DNA of 38,606 bases from Mesoaciditoga lauensis cd-1655R = DSM 25116 (GTDB lineage Bacteria > Thermotogota > Thermotogae > Mesoaciditogales > Mesoaciditogaceae): the NCBI RefSeq assembly GCF_000745455.1, contig NZ_JQJI01000023.1:1-38606 (forward strand). Reading direction: 5' to 3'. This document shows, one piece after another, positions 18,100-25,754 of the stretch. The notes under the pieces are model-generated. The model saw nothing but the letters and a program-made list of their open reading frames with translations, did no database searches and was not told where the DNA came from. A program made the position numbers and the translations under genes. Positions within the stretch are counted from its first letter, which is position 1; every line of letters starts with the position of its first letter.

Positions 18100-18147
18100 G
18101 AGATGGAAATGCTTTGTTAGCCATTTAAACAAGAGCATTTCCATCTC
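18100..18147 (-). promoter_or_regulatory. intercistronic hairpin between livK and livH
   Basis: GAGATGGAAATGCT (18100-18113) and AGCATTTCCATCTC (18134-18147) are perfect reverse complements around a 20-base loop. No T-run follows in the direction of transcription, so it is more likely an mRNA-stabilising or partial attenuation element than a full terminator. Such elements are common after binding-protein genes. Confidence 0.7.
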
Positions 18148-18188
18148 AAAGATATAAGCTTTATCTAAATGTTATCGAAGATTGAAAC

Positions 18189-19298
18189 TTACGGATTGAT
18201 GGTGGTAACGTAGGTGAATTTGCCATTCTTTACTACGTTTACAACAGCCGACTTGATGGTATTTCCGTATTTGTCAATCGTTATGTAACCGGTGGCACCT
18301 TCAAAATGTTTCGTATTTCTCAAAGCTTCAGCTATCTTTTCTGGTTCTGCGGAATTTGCGCGTTGAATTGCATCCCTCAGCAAGAGGTAAGCGTCAAATC
18401 CCAAGGCTGCTAGAGCTGATGGGGATTCTTTATACATTTCTTTGTACTTGGCTACGAATTTCTTTCCGACTTCGGTAAAGGGAGCGTCGGCGTTGAAATG
18501 AGATGTGTAGTAAACGCCGTTTACGGCATCTCCACCGATTTTAACAAGTTCCGGTGCCTCTGCACCATCGCCAGCGAGGAATGGGCCAGTGTAACCGAGT
18601 TGCCTTGCTTGTCTGGCCATCAGGGCTATTTCTGGATAATACCCAGGTACGTATATGACATCCGGATTCTTACTCAAAGCATCTGTAAGCTGAGCACTGA
18701 AGTCCTGGTCGCCAGTTTGATAAAATTCCTTGTAAACTTTCCCACCCATGGCCACAAAATCTTTCACAAAGAAATTGGCAAGACCAACGCTGTAATCTTG
18801 GACAACGTCTGTGAAGACAACGGCCGTTTTAGCTTTTAGATAGTTGCGAGCAAAAACGGCAGCAACATGACCCTGGAACGGATCGATAAAGCAAGCTCTG
18901 AAGACGTAATGCTTTCCCTGGGTTACAAGCGGGTTTGTTGAAGCAGGTGAGAGCATAGGAACGTGTTTCTCTTCTGCAATGGATCCTCCTGCCAACGAGT
19001 GAGAACTCGCTATTTCACCGATTATTGCCACGACGTGGTTGTAGTCTATCAATCTGCTAACAACGTTTGCCGCTTCGGTTTTGTCAGATCTGTTATCCGC
19101 AACGATAAGTTCAATTTTCTTTCCAAGCACCGTTGGATACAAGCTTTCCGCGACCTTAACCCCGTTTAAAGTCATTTGACCAAACGCGGCAATTCCCCCC
19201 GTCATTGGAAAAGCAACGCCGATCTTTATGGTTTCCGCTCCAAACACCACAGAAACCATCAACAACGCGATACTGATCAACACTAATGTTTTTTTCAT
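18189..19298 (-). CDS. livK: branched-chain amino acid ABC transporter, substrate-binding protein LivK
   Basis: This 369-aa secreted binding protein has a signal peptide of about 20 residues (MKKTLVLISIALLMVSVVFG) and the peripheral-binding fold of the Leu/Ile/Val family: KIGVAFPMTGGIAAFGQ, GEIASSHSLA, SPASTNPLVT and FDAYLLL. There is no lipobox Cys at the cleavage site, so it is probably a soluble periplasmic protein. It is first in the liv operon, with a strong promoter and an operator-like palindrome upstream. The exact ligand (Leu, Ile, Val or another amide) is not set by the sequence. Confidence 0.95.
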   Translation of the reverse strand: MKKTLVLISIALLMVSVVFGAETIKIGVAFPMTGGIAAFGQMTLNGVKVAESLYPTVLGKKIELIVADNRSDKTEAANVVSRLIDYNHVVAIIGEIASSHSLAGGSIAEEKHVPMLSPASTNPLVTQGKHYVFRACFIDPFQGHVAAVFARNYLKAKTAVVFTDVVQDYSVGLANFFVKDFVAMGGKVYKEFYQTGDQDFSAQLTDALSKNPDVIYVPGYYPEIALMARQARQLGYTGPFLAGDGAEAPELVKIGGDAVNGVYYTSHFNADAPFTEVGKKFVAKYKEMYKESPSALAALGFDAYLLLRDAIQRANSAEPEKIAEALRNTKHFEGATGYITIDKYGNTIKSAVVNVVKNGKFTYVTTINP

Positions 19299-19348
19299 TT
19301 ACTTCCCTCCCTTTCTTACTTGCCTTGAACAACAGGCTGAATTTATAT

Positions 19349-19383
19349 GTGTAAATTTTACACTAAAAAAAAGAATATGTCAA
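19349..19383 (-). promoter_or_regulatory. liv operon promoter with 15-bp palindromic operator
   Basis: On the minus strand TTGACA (19383-19378), a 17-base spacer and TAAAAT (19360-19355) form a near-consensus promoter. GTGTAAATTTTACAC (19349-19363), a perfect 7-1-7 palindrome, covers the -10 box, a classical site for a repressor that blocks RNA polymerase. The rest of the 331-base gap (19384-19629) holds only the plus-strand MFS promoter region. Confidence 0.75.
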
Positions 19384-19554
19384 CATTTAATTCAAAAACT
19401 GTGTTTTTATTAAGTACACACATTGTGATATTCATTTTTTTGTAACTAAATCCAGTGTGAAATCTTAAAAAGAATTCTCAGATAAAAAGCTGGGAATCTC
19501 TTTACCTTAAAGTGATCTTTTTATCTTTCAAAAAAAACCCTTTGAAAAAAATAT

Positions 19555-19583
19555 TTGCATTGCGTACTTGTTATGTGTAAGAA
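19555..19583 (+). promoter_or_regulatory. candidate promoter of the MFS operon
   Basis: TTGCAT (19555-19560) is followed after 17 bases by TAAGAA (19578-19583). This is a moderate match and ends about 46 bases before the ATG. Confidence 0.35.
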
Positions 19584-19629
19584 TACAAGTATGAAAAGTT
19601 GGTCAAGAGTTACCAGCATGAGGTGAAAA

Positions 19630-20778
19630 ATGATCCCTTACAAATTGAAGATGTATTCTTATTTCACTTTTTTTGCTTTTGGTTTTTACGTTGTAATACT
19701 TTCAAGCGCCTTTCCGAAAGTTTTGGAAGATCTTTCCATTAATTATTTGTATGGTGGTTACCTTTTTCTTTTCGGAACACTTGGGTATGTTGTAGGTTCG
19801 GCACTGTGCGCCCTTTTTGCACATAAGATGGGATTGAAGCTGATAGCACAACTTGGTGCGTTTTTACTTTTAATAGGATCGTTAGGGTACGTCATAAGTG
19901 ATGATTTCGTTAAAATTGCTTTTTCTGGTTTTATTGCAAATGCAGGCACTGGCTTGATAGAAGTCGGAGTGGGTTCTCTTATAGGGACGATAAAAAAGGA
20001 AAAGGCGGCCAGGTTGCTCAATCACGTGAATACATTCTTCGCTCTTGGAGCACTTGTTGGACCTTTTGTGGTTTCGTTTTTCATTCATTGGTCGTTGGGA
20101 TGGAGAAGTGTTTACATATTGGAAGCACTTATCGCATTGACTGCTTTTCTCTTTTCGATTAAAATGGAAAAGCCTGTAATTACATTGGAAGAAAAATTCG
20201 ACTTCAAATCGATATTGGATCCAAAAATCATCATTCTAAACCTCCTTATAATGATATATGTTGGATATGAGGTTGGATTCTCAGCTTGGGTAAGTACTTT
20301 CCTCGTTCACGCAAGAGGTATAAATGTTTCTTCAGCAGCAGCTATAGCCGCCATTTTTTGGATGGGAATGTTTCTCGGAAGGTACGGAGCAAGCTATGTA
20401 AAAATGGAGGAAAAGAGATGGCTTATGCTAATAACCGTTTTTTCTTTAACAAGCGTTGTTGCTTTTATGCTTTCCATAAATTTGTATGTTGCGATGACTT
20501 TCATATTCTTAAGCGGATTGGGCTTTGCAAGTACTTACCCCACTATACAAGCTATGCTTGCAAATTACGCTGAAGGGAAAGTTGGAAATCTCATGGGAAT
20601 GTTTGTAGTTTTTGTTGGGATAGGTGCATCGTTGTCAGAGTGGATGGTAGGTGGTATTTCGAACATGCAAGGAATATTTTATGGATTTACCGTCGTACCA
20701 GCATTGATATGTGCAGAAATACTGCTGGTTATTTTTTCTGGAAAGCTCATACGTGCAAAAAGGAGTGAATATTTATGA
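19630..20778 (+). CDS. MFS transporter, substrate unknown
   Basis: This 382-aa protein is a major facilitator superfamily permease with about twelve membrane segments in two halves, a Gly-rich helix pattern (GTLGYVVGSALCALFAHKMGLK, matching the MFS loop 2-3 motif in degenerate form) and a helix-5 motif region (NTFFALGALVGPFVVSF). A GAGGTG box precedes the ATG. Its last bases overlap the start of the antioxidant fusion gene (ATGA), so the two are one operon. That link could point to a sulfur amino acid or its oxidised form as substrate, but this is guesswork. Confidence 0.85.
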   Translation: MIPYKLKMYSYFTFFAFGFYVVILSSAFPKVLEDLSINYLYGGYLFLFGTLGYVVGSALCALFAHKMGLKLIAQLGAFLLLIGSLGYVISDDFVKIAFSGFIANAGTGLIEVGVGSLIGTIKKEKAARLLNHVNTFFALGALVGPFVVSFFIHWSLGWRSVYILEALIALTAFLFSIKMEKPVITLEEKFDFKSILDPKIIILNLLIMIYVGYEVGFSAWVSTFLVHARGINVSSAAAIAAIFWMGMFLGRYGASYVKMEEKRWLMLITVFSLTSVVAFMLSINLYVAMTFIFLSGLGFASTYPTIQAMLANYAEGKVGNLMGMFVVFVGIGASLSEWMVGGISNMQGIFYGFTVVPALICAEILLVIFSGKLIRAKRSEYL

Positions 20779-21566
20779 AAAAAAAGGTGGATGAATTCAA
20801 GAAAGAACGAGAGCATCTAAACGAAATCGTAATGAAGTATGCGAAAAAACATATAAAAAGATTCTACAACTTGGATACGAATGTTTATCTGGATGGTGCT
20901 TTGCCCAGAAAAATCAAAGAGCTGTTGGGACTTGTCTCATCGCTTGTCCTAAGATGTGATGACTGCATTGAGTATCATCTTATAACATCACACGAAAATG
21001 GTGTAACTTCAGCTGAAATAGAAGAGGCGCTTTCGATAGGATTGATCGTTGGAGGCTCCATAGTTATTCCGCATTTAAGGAGAGCGTTTGAAATATGGGA
21101 TGAATTGGAAGAAAAAAAGATGAAGGAATTGTTGGAAGAAATCGAAAGCATTCTGAACTCTTCAAAAGAAAAAGATAAAAAACTTAAAAGTGTATGTGAA
21201 TTTTTAAAAACCAATGTCGAACATTATGATTGGGTAGGTTTTTACATAGTCAACTCAACTGAAAACGAACTCATTCTTGGTCCCTTTGTTGGAGAAGAGA
21301 CTGAACATGTTAAAATCAAATTTGGGGAAGGCATTTGTGGCCAAGCTGCTGAGAGAGAAAACCTCTTCATAGTTCAAGATGTCTCGAAAGAGAGCAACTA
21401 TCTTTCTTGCAGCCCTAAAGTTAAATCGGAAATTGTCGTTCCAATTTTTAAAAACGAAAAGGTTATAGGTGAATTGGATATAGATTCTCACAAAACTGAA
21501 CCTTTCACCCAATGGGATGAAGAATTTCTTTCAAAGGTATGTGAAATGGTTGGACAAATCCTTTAA
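20775..21566 (+). CDS. AhpD-like (CMD) domain fused to free methionine-(R)-sulfoxide reductase
   Basis: This 263-aa protein has two domains. The N-terminal part (about 15-112) is a carboxymuconolactone decarboxylase/AhpD-like helical domain with the redox motif Cys61-X-X-Cys64-X3-His68. A charged helix links it to the C-terminal GAF domain (about 130-263), which has the free-Met-R-sulfoxide reductase signatures WVGFYIV, LGPFVGE, GEGICGQ, LSCSPKVKSEIVVPI and GELDIDS. Of the three enzyme cysteines (Cys84, 94, 118 in E. coli), Cys188 and Cys212 match the last two, while the first is replaced by His178. The AhpD-like Cys pair may supply the missing resolving or reducing function. The domains are recognised from family knowledge; the cooperation is inferred. 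Confidence 0.85.
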   Translation: MKKKVDEFKKEREHLNEIVMKYAKKHIKRFYNLDTNVYLDGALPRKIKELLGLVSSLVLRCDDCIEYHLITSHENGVTSAEIEEALSIGLIVGGSIVIPHLRRAFEIWDELEEKKMKELLEEIESILNSSKEKDKKLKSVCEFLKTNVEHYDWVGFYIVNSTENELILGPFVGEETEHVKIKFGEGICGQAAERENLFIVQDVSKESNYLSCSPKVKSEIVVPIFKNEKVIGELDIDSHKTEPFTQWDEEFLSKVCEMVGQIL

Positions 21567-21580
21567 GGAGGCCTTGAGGC

Positions 21581-23032
21581 ATGTCTAGAAAATTTTTGAT
21601 TTTGTTAGCGATTGGAGTCTTATCGATAATTTTAGTGGGGTGCACTTTTGTAAATTCTTCCACTCATACGATAGGCGGCTACGTAAAAGATGCGTTGGGG
21701 AATGCCGTGCCAAATGTCACGTTACATATTTCTTATCCCAATGGTTATAAGACCACAGTTACCGATGACAGAGGATATTGGTCAGAAAGTGATGTAATAG
21801 GTAAAGCAACGATCACGCCAGAGGCAACCGGTTGGACTTTTAATCCTCCAACGAAAACCTTATACGTTGACAAGAACGAAAACAACGTGAATTTCACTGG
21901 GAATCCTTTGAATTATTTTGTAAGTGGATACGTTAAAGACGGGGAAGGGAACGGGCTTTCAGGGGTAACGATAACTTTTGAAAGTTCCCAAAGCGAGGCA
22001 ACTCCTGTTAAAACTAATTTAAGTGGTTTTTGGAAAAGTGGGCTCTTGAATGGCGAAGTCAAGGTAAGAGCGCTGAAAAATGGATGGCTCTTTCATCCAA
22101 ATGAAATTTCTGTGAGTGGTTTAAGAGATGACGTGAATTTCACTGCGGAAAAAGGCATTGGGGAAACGATGTACATCCCTCTTCAAGGAAATCCTGGTGG
22201 TTTGACCGTGGATGAAGAAGGTGGAAGGTTGTTCGTTTCCAATTCTTCCACTGATACCGTGATAGTATTTAACGTCTACGGTTACAATAAAATTGGAGAA
22301 TACCACGTGGGCTCTTCACCAGCCGGGATTTGTTACGATCCCAACGACAATCGTTTATTCGTGGCGAATTCTGCAACTGACACCATCAGCGTTGTCGATG
22401 CCTCTAACGATAAGCTGATCAAAAACGTTCTTATAGGTGGCACACCCCAGGGCATTGCATTCAATCCTACAACCAATTTGGTTTACGTGACAAACTCTTA
22501 TTACAACGCGGTGAACGTTCTGAAAGCCTCTCCTACCAACATAATTGCCACCATTCGTGTGGGTAAGTCTCCAAATGGTGTGGCCGTAAATCCAATAACA
22601 AACATGATTTACATTACCAACAAGACAGATGGTACTGTAAGCGTTATAAACGGCAAAGATAATTCATTGGCAGATGATATAAAGGTAGGGAGCGAACCCA
22701 TAGGAGTAGCTGTAAATTACGTGACAAACAAGATATACGTTGTGAACCACGGTAACGGTACAGTCAGCGTTATAAATGGTGAAACAGATGCAGTTGTAAA
22801 AACCATAAAAGTTGGAAATGGACCAAGTTATGTTAGCGTGAATACGCTCCAAAACATGATCTATGTTACCAACACATCCGATAATACTTTAAGTGTTATA
22901 GACGGAGACACCGATACCGTAATTCAAACGGTAATAGTCGGAAAAGGACCAACATGGGTAACCTTTAATAAGAAAATAGGGGTTGTTTACGTTTCAAATA
23001 CCGAAGAAAAAACGGTGAGTGTTGTTCACTAA
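21581..23032 (+). CDS. lipoprotein with two carboxypeptidase-regulatory-like domains and a YVTN beta-propeller
   Basis: This 483-aa exported lipoprotein has a signal peptide ending in the lipobox LVGC (Cys21). Two Ig-like carboxypeptidase-regulatory repeats follow (about 30-105 and 112-188, GGYVKDALGNAVPNV and SGYVKDGEGNGLSGV). A propeller of about seven YVTN-type blades then runs from 195 to the end, each with a pattern such as VYVTN/SVINGxTDxVVxTIxVGxxP. Such propellers are binding or structural platforms. No catalytic motif is seen. AAGGAGG precedes the ATG. It follows the antioxidant fusion by 14 bases and precedes the Ppx/GppA gene by 6, so it is probably in the same transcript. Confidence 0.88.
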   Translation: MSRKFLILLAIGVLSIILVGCTFVNSSTHTIGGYVKDALGNAVPNVTLHISYPNGYKTTVTDDRGYWSESDVIGKATITPEATGWTFNPPTKTLYVDKNENNVNFTGNPLNYFVSGYVKDGEGNGLSGVTITFESSQSEATPVKTNLSGFWKSGLLNGEVKVRALKNGWLFHPNEISVSGLRDDVNFTAEKGIGETMYIPLQGNPGGLTVDEEGGRLFVSNSSTDTVIVFNVYGYNKIGEYHVGSSPAGICYDPNDNRLFVANSATDTISVVDASNDKLIKNVLIGGTPQGIAFNPTTNLVYVTNSYYNAVNVLKASPTNIIATIRVGKSPNGVAVNPITNMIYITNKTDGTVSVINGKDNSLADDIKVGSEPIGVAVNYVTNKIYVVNHGNGTVSVINGETDAVVKTIKVGNGPSYVSVNTLQNMIYVTNTSDNTLSVIDGDTDTVIQTVIVGKGPTWVTFNKKIGVVYVSNTEEKTVSVVH

Positions 23033-23038
23033 ATATCC

Positions 23039-23911
23039 ATGAGAATAGCTTTGGTGGATGCGGGAAGCAATTCTTTCATTTTGCTTATCGCTGAAAAGAA
23101 AGATGGAAAGGTAAATTATCTTCTGGATCTTTCCACCATCGTTGGAATGGGAAAGATGAAGTGTGAAGATGATGGCATTTTTGAAAAAGCGCTCAAAACT
23201 ACAGAAAAATACTTGAGAATAAGTGAAGAATATGGCGTGAGCAAACGCATTATTGTAGGAACAGAAGTTTTTCGAAAGTTGCCTTCAAAGTACTTTGAAA
23301 AATTGTCCGAAAAATTCGATAGTGCACGCATACTTTCGGGAAAAGAAGAAGCAGAACTTTCTTACCTTTCTGTAGCTGACGATGAGAAAATTCCAATTCA
23401 TTCACCGTTGGTTATGGATATCGGTGGAGGAAGCGTGGAATACTCTTTTAAAATCGAAAAAGGATTGATCTCACGAAGCATTCCGATGGGCGCCATAGTG
23501 TTAACTGAAAAATATGTACGTTCTTATCCTGTCCATGATCAACTGGAAAATGCGAAAAAATTCATAGAAAAAGAACTTTCTTTTCTTCCACAACTTCCAT
23601 TGGTTTCTATTGGCGGAACAGGTACAACCGTTGCGAGTGTCTTGAAAGGCAAACCGTTTTCAGCAAGTTTGATTCATGGAATTTACATATCCATAAATGA
23701 GATCGAATCACTTTACAAGCGTGTATGTTCCATGTCTTTAAATGAAGTTTCTAATCTTCCTGGTATGGAAAAAGGAAGGGAAAAGGTGATAGCAGCAGGC
23801 ATGCTAATTCTTTTGGAAAGCGCCAAAATGTCATCGAACAGAGGAATTTATATATCGATTAGGGGTCATCGGTACGCAATGGCAAAGAAAATCTTGGAGA
23901 GTGGCATATGA
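23039..23911 (+). CDS. Ppx/GppA-family phosphatase
   Basis: This 290-aa protein has the ASKHA fold of exopolyphosphatase and pppGpp phosphohydrolase: phosphate-1 motif IALVDAGSNSFILLIAE (near residue 3-19), phosphate-2 VMDIGGGSVEYS and the IGGTGTTVASV segment. It has only the two catalytic subdomains and lacks the extra C-terminal HD domain of long Ppx proteins. Substrate (polyphosphate or pppGpp) cannot be told apart. Its end overlaps the next gene by ATGA. Its own start is 6 bases past the lipoprotein stop without a strong ribosome binding site. Confidence 0.9.
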   Translation: MRIALVDAGSNSFILLIAEKKDGKVNYLLDLSTIVGMGKMKCEDDGIFEKALKTTEKYLRISEEYGVSKRIIVGTEVFRKLPSKYFEKLSEKFDSARILSGKEEAELSYLSVADDEKIPIHSPLVMDIGGGSVEYSFKIEKGLISRSIPMGAIVLTEKYVRSYPVHDQLENAKKFIEKELSFLPQLPLVSIGGTGTTVASVLKGKPFSASLIHGIYISINEIESLYKRVCSMSLNEVSNLPGMEKGREKVIAAGMLILLESAKMSSNRGIYISIRGHRYAMAKKILESGI

Positions 23912-25053
23912 TAATAGTCTATCTGAAAAAGAGAGGCGCGGAAAAGGTTCAAAGAGGGCACCTTTGGATATACGAAGATGAGATAAAAAGCGTTGATTCA
24001 GATGAAGAAGTCGGAATCGCGAATATCTTTTTCGAAGATGAATTTATGGGAAGAGGGCTTTACAATCTGAGAGCGAATCCTCGTCTAAAACTTTTAACCA
24101 GAAAATACGAGGAGATAAACGAAGAATTCTTCGTTAGAAGGTTCCAATCAGCTTTAAAAAGGAGAAGCAGCCTTCTTACCTCTTTTAGAAGAGAGTTCAA
24201 TGCAGAGGGAGATCTAATTCCATCGCTTATCATCGACAGGTTTGCCGATACACTGGTAGTTCAAATAAGATCGAAGGCTCTTGAAAAGATGAAAGAAGAC
24301 ATGATAAACGCCATGGTAAAAGTATATGCTCCCATGACCATTTACGAAAGAAGCGACTTTGAGTCGATGCCAGAACCAGGCCTTTCTCGTGAAAAAGGGG
24401 TGCTTTACGGTCTTTATCCAACCGAAAAAACATTGGAGGAAGATAAATTAAAGTTCAAGGTAAACATAGTCAAAGGCCAGAAAACTGGCTTTTTTTACGA
24501 TCAAAGAGAATCAAGGACATTTGCAAAAAAGGTGGCAGTTAAAGGTGGAAAAGCTCTTGATCTTTTCACCTATACAGGAGGGTTTGCCATTTCGTTGGCT
24601 TCAGAAGGCATGAAAGTCGATGCCGTTGACATATCTAAGGAGGACCTCCAACTCGCCTCTGAAAATGCGAAACTGAACAAGGTCAAGGTGAATTTCATCT
24701 GTCAAGATGCTTTCAACCTGAACGGATTGGAAATGTACGATCTCATCATTGCAGATCCACCTTCGTTGATAAAGAACCGCTCTCAAAAACCTAAGGCTTT
24801 TGAGCTACTCAAAACGTTGATGGATCAAATAATAGATCATCTGAACGAAAATGGGAAGTTCAGCATTTGTTCTTGCGCTTACAACATAGACGAAGAAATG
24901 TTGAAAAAGATCGTGTTGAGAAGTGCAACGGAAAAGAAGAAAGTTGTAAGGTTGATAAATTGGACTGGCTTGCCTTTAGATCATCCTCATCTTTTGTCGA
25001 TGCCAGAAACGAATTATCTGAAATGTCTATGGGGAGAAATATTTAACTTTTGA
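23908..25053 (+). CDS. rlmI: RlmI-like 23S rRNA (cytosine-5) methyltransferase
   Basis: This 381-aa protein has an N-terminal PUA domain (about 1-75, with RGHLWIYEDEIKS), a middle domain, and a Rossmann SAM-dependent methyltransferase. Motifs are GQKTGFFYDQRESR, LDLFTYTGGFAISLA (SAM binding), ADPPSLI (the DPP motif) and the catalytic CSCAYN. This is the YccW/RlmI architecture, which methylates cytosine in 23S rRNA. The precise target base is inferred. The ATG overlaps the Ppx/GppA stop. The 144 bases to def hold a weak hairpin near 25093-25122 and the def promoter. Confidence 0.9.
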   Translation: MIIVYLKKRGAEKVQRGHLWIYEDEIKSVDSDEEVGIANIFFEDEFMGRGLYNLRANPRLKLLTRKYEEINEEFFVRRFQSALKRRSSLLTSFRREFNAEGDLIPSLIIDRFADTLVVQIRSKALEKMKEDMINAMVKVYAPMTIYERSDFESMPEPGLSREKGVLYGLYPTEKTLEEDKLKFKVNIVKGQKTGFFYDQRESRTFAKKVAVKGGKALDLFTYTGGFAISLASEGMKVDAVDISKEDLQLASENAKLNKVKVNFICQDAFNLNGLEMYDLIIADPPSLIKNRSQKPKAFELLKTLMDQIIDHLNENGKFSICSCAYNIDEEMLKKIVLRSATEKKKVVRLINWTGLPLDHPHLLSMPETNYLKCLWGEIFNF

Positions 25054-25170
25054 ACTGAAATTCAGTTGTGTGAAAGATATGTCTTGAAACCCCGCTAGCA
25101 AAAATTCACTCTTTTTTTAGCAAAGGCCTCACAAAGAAAACAGATGTTCTATAATTTTGAAAAGATCACA

Positions 25171-25179
25171 TGATATAAT
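25171..25179 (+). promoter_or_regulatory. extended -10 promoter of the def operon
   Basis: TGATATAAT is a perfect -10 with a TGn extension, 18 bases before the def ATG, so the leader is very short. No clear -35 lies 17 bases upstream. Confidence 0.55.
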
Positions 25180-25197
25180 TCGCATGAGGTGATTTGA

Positions 25198-25722
25198 ATG
25201 CTCATCAGGTTGTATGGAGATCCTGTCCTCAGAAAAGTCGCGAAGGAGATAGATCCAACATCGTTGAAAGATGAATTTATAAAAGAAATGGCAAATACTA
25301 TGTACGTGGAAGATGGCGTAGGTTTAGCCGCTCCCCAGATAGGTATTTCTGAAAGGTTTTTTCTTTACGATGTTGGGGAAAAGTTGCACTTGATCATAAA
25401 CCCACAAATATTGGAAATGTCTCCGGAAAAAGAAGAAGGAGAGGAAGGCTGTTTAAGTATTCCTGATATTTTTGAAGAGGTTCCTAGATCGTTGAAAATA
25501 AGGGTAAAGTATTACGATAATTTCGGAAAAGAATACACACGAGAGCTCGAAGGATACGAAGCAAGGGTTTTTCAACATGAGTTCGATCACTTGAACGGCA
25601 AGCTTTTCATCGATTATATAAGCCCTGTAAAGAAAAGATTGTTAAAGCAAAAACTGAACGACATCAAAAAGAAAAGCGCTGAGATACTTAAAGAAATAGA
25701 AAAAACAGCCGCTCGCAAATAA
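25198..25722 (+). CDS. def: peptide deformylase
   Basis: This 174-aa metalloenzyme removes the formyl group from nascent protein N-termini. All three family motifs are present: GVGLAAPQIG (40-49), EEGCLSIP with metal ligand Cys85, and QHEFDHLNG with ligands His127 and His131 and catalytic Glu128. The Lys-rich C-terminal helix fits ribosome binding. A GAGGTG box precedes the ATG. It is paired with fmt, its partner in the formylation cycle, with a hairpin terminator lying across its own stop codon. Confidence 0.97.
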   Translation: MLIRLYGDPVLRKVAKEIDPTSLKDEFIKEMANTMYVEDGVGLAAPQIGISERFFLYDVGEKLHLIINPQILEMSPEKEEGEEGCLSIPDIFEEVPRSLKIRVKYYDNFGKEYTRELEGYEARVFQHEFDHLNGKLFIDYISPVKKRLLKQKLNDIKKKSAEILKEIEKTAARK

Positions 25723-25734
25723 CGAGCGGTTTTT
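25709..25734 (+). terminator. terminator or attenuator across the def stop codon
   Basis: CCGCTCG (25709-25715) pairs with CGAGCGG (25723-25729) and is followed by TTTTTC. The stem includes the last codons of def, and the TAA is in the loop. fmt starts 26 bases later with no promoter that I can see, so read-through must feed it. Confidence 0.7.
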
Positions 25735-25754
25735 CATCTAATGGAGGTGTACTA

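Noticed and set aside
25054-25197. tRNA or small RNA gene between the rlmI-like gene and def
   Set aside because: Only a weak GCTA/TAGC-based hairpin with A/T arms was found. No cloverleaf or conserved RNA signature is visible, and none was seen in the other gaps.
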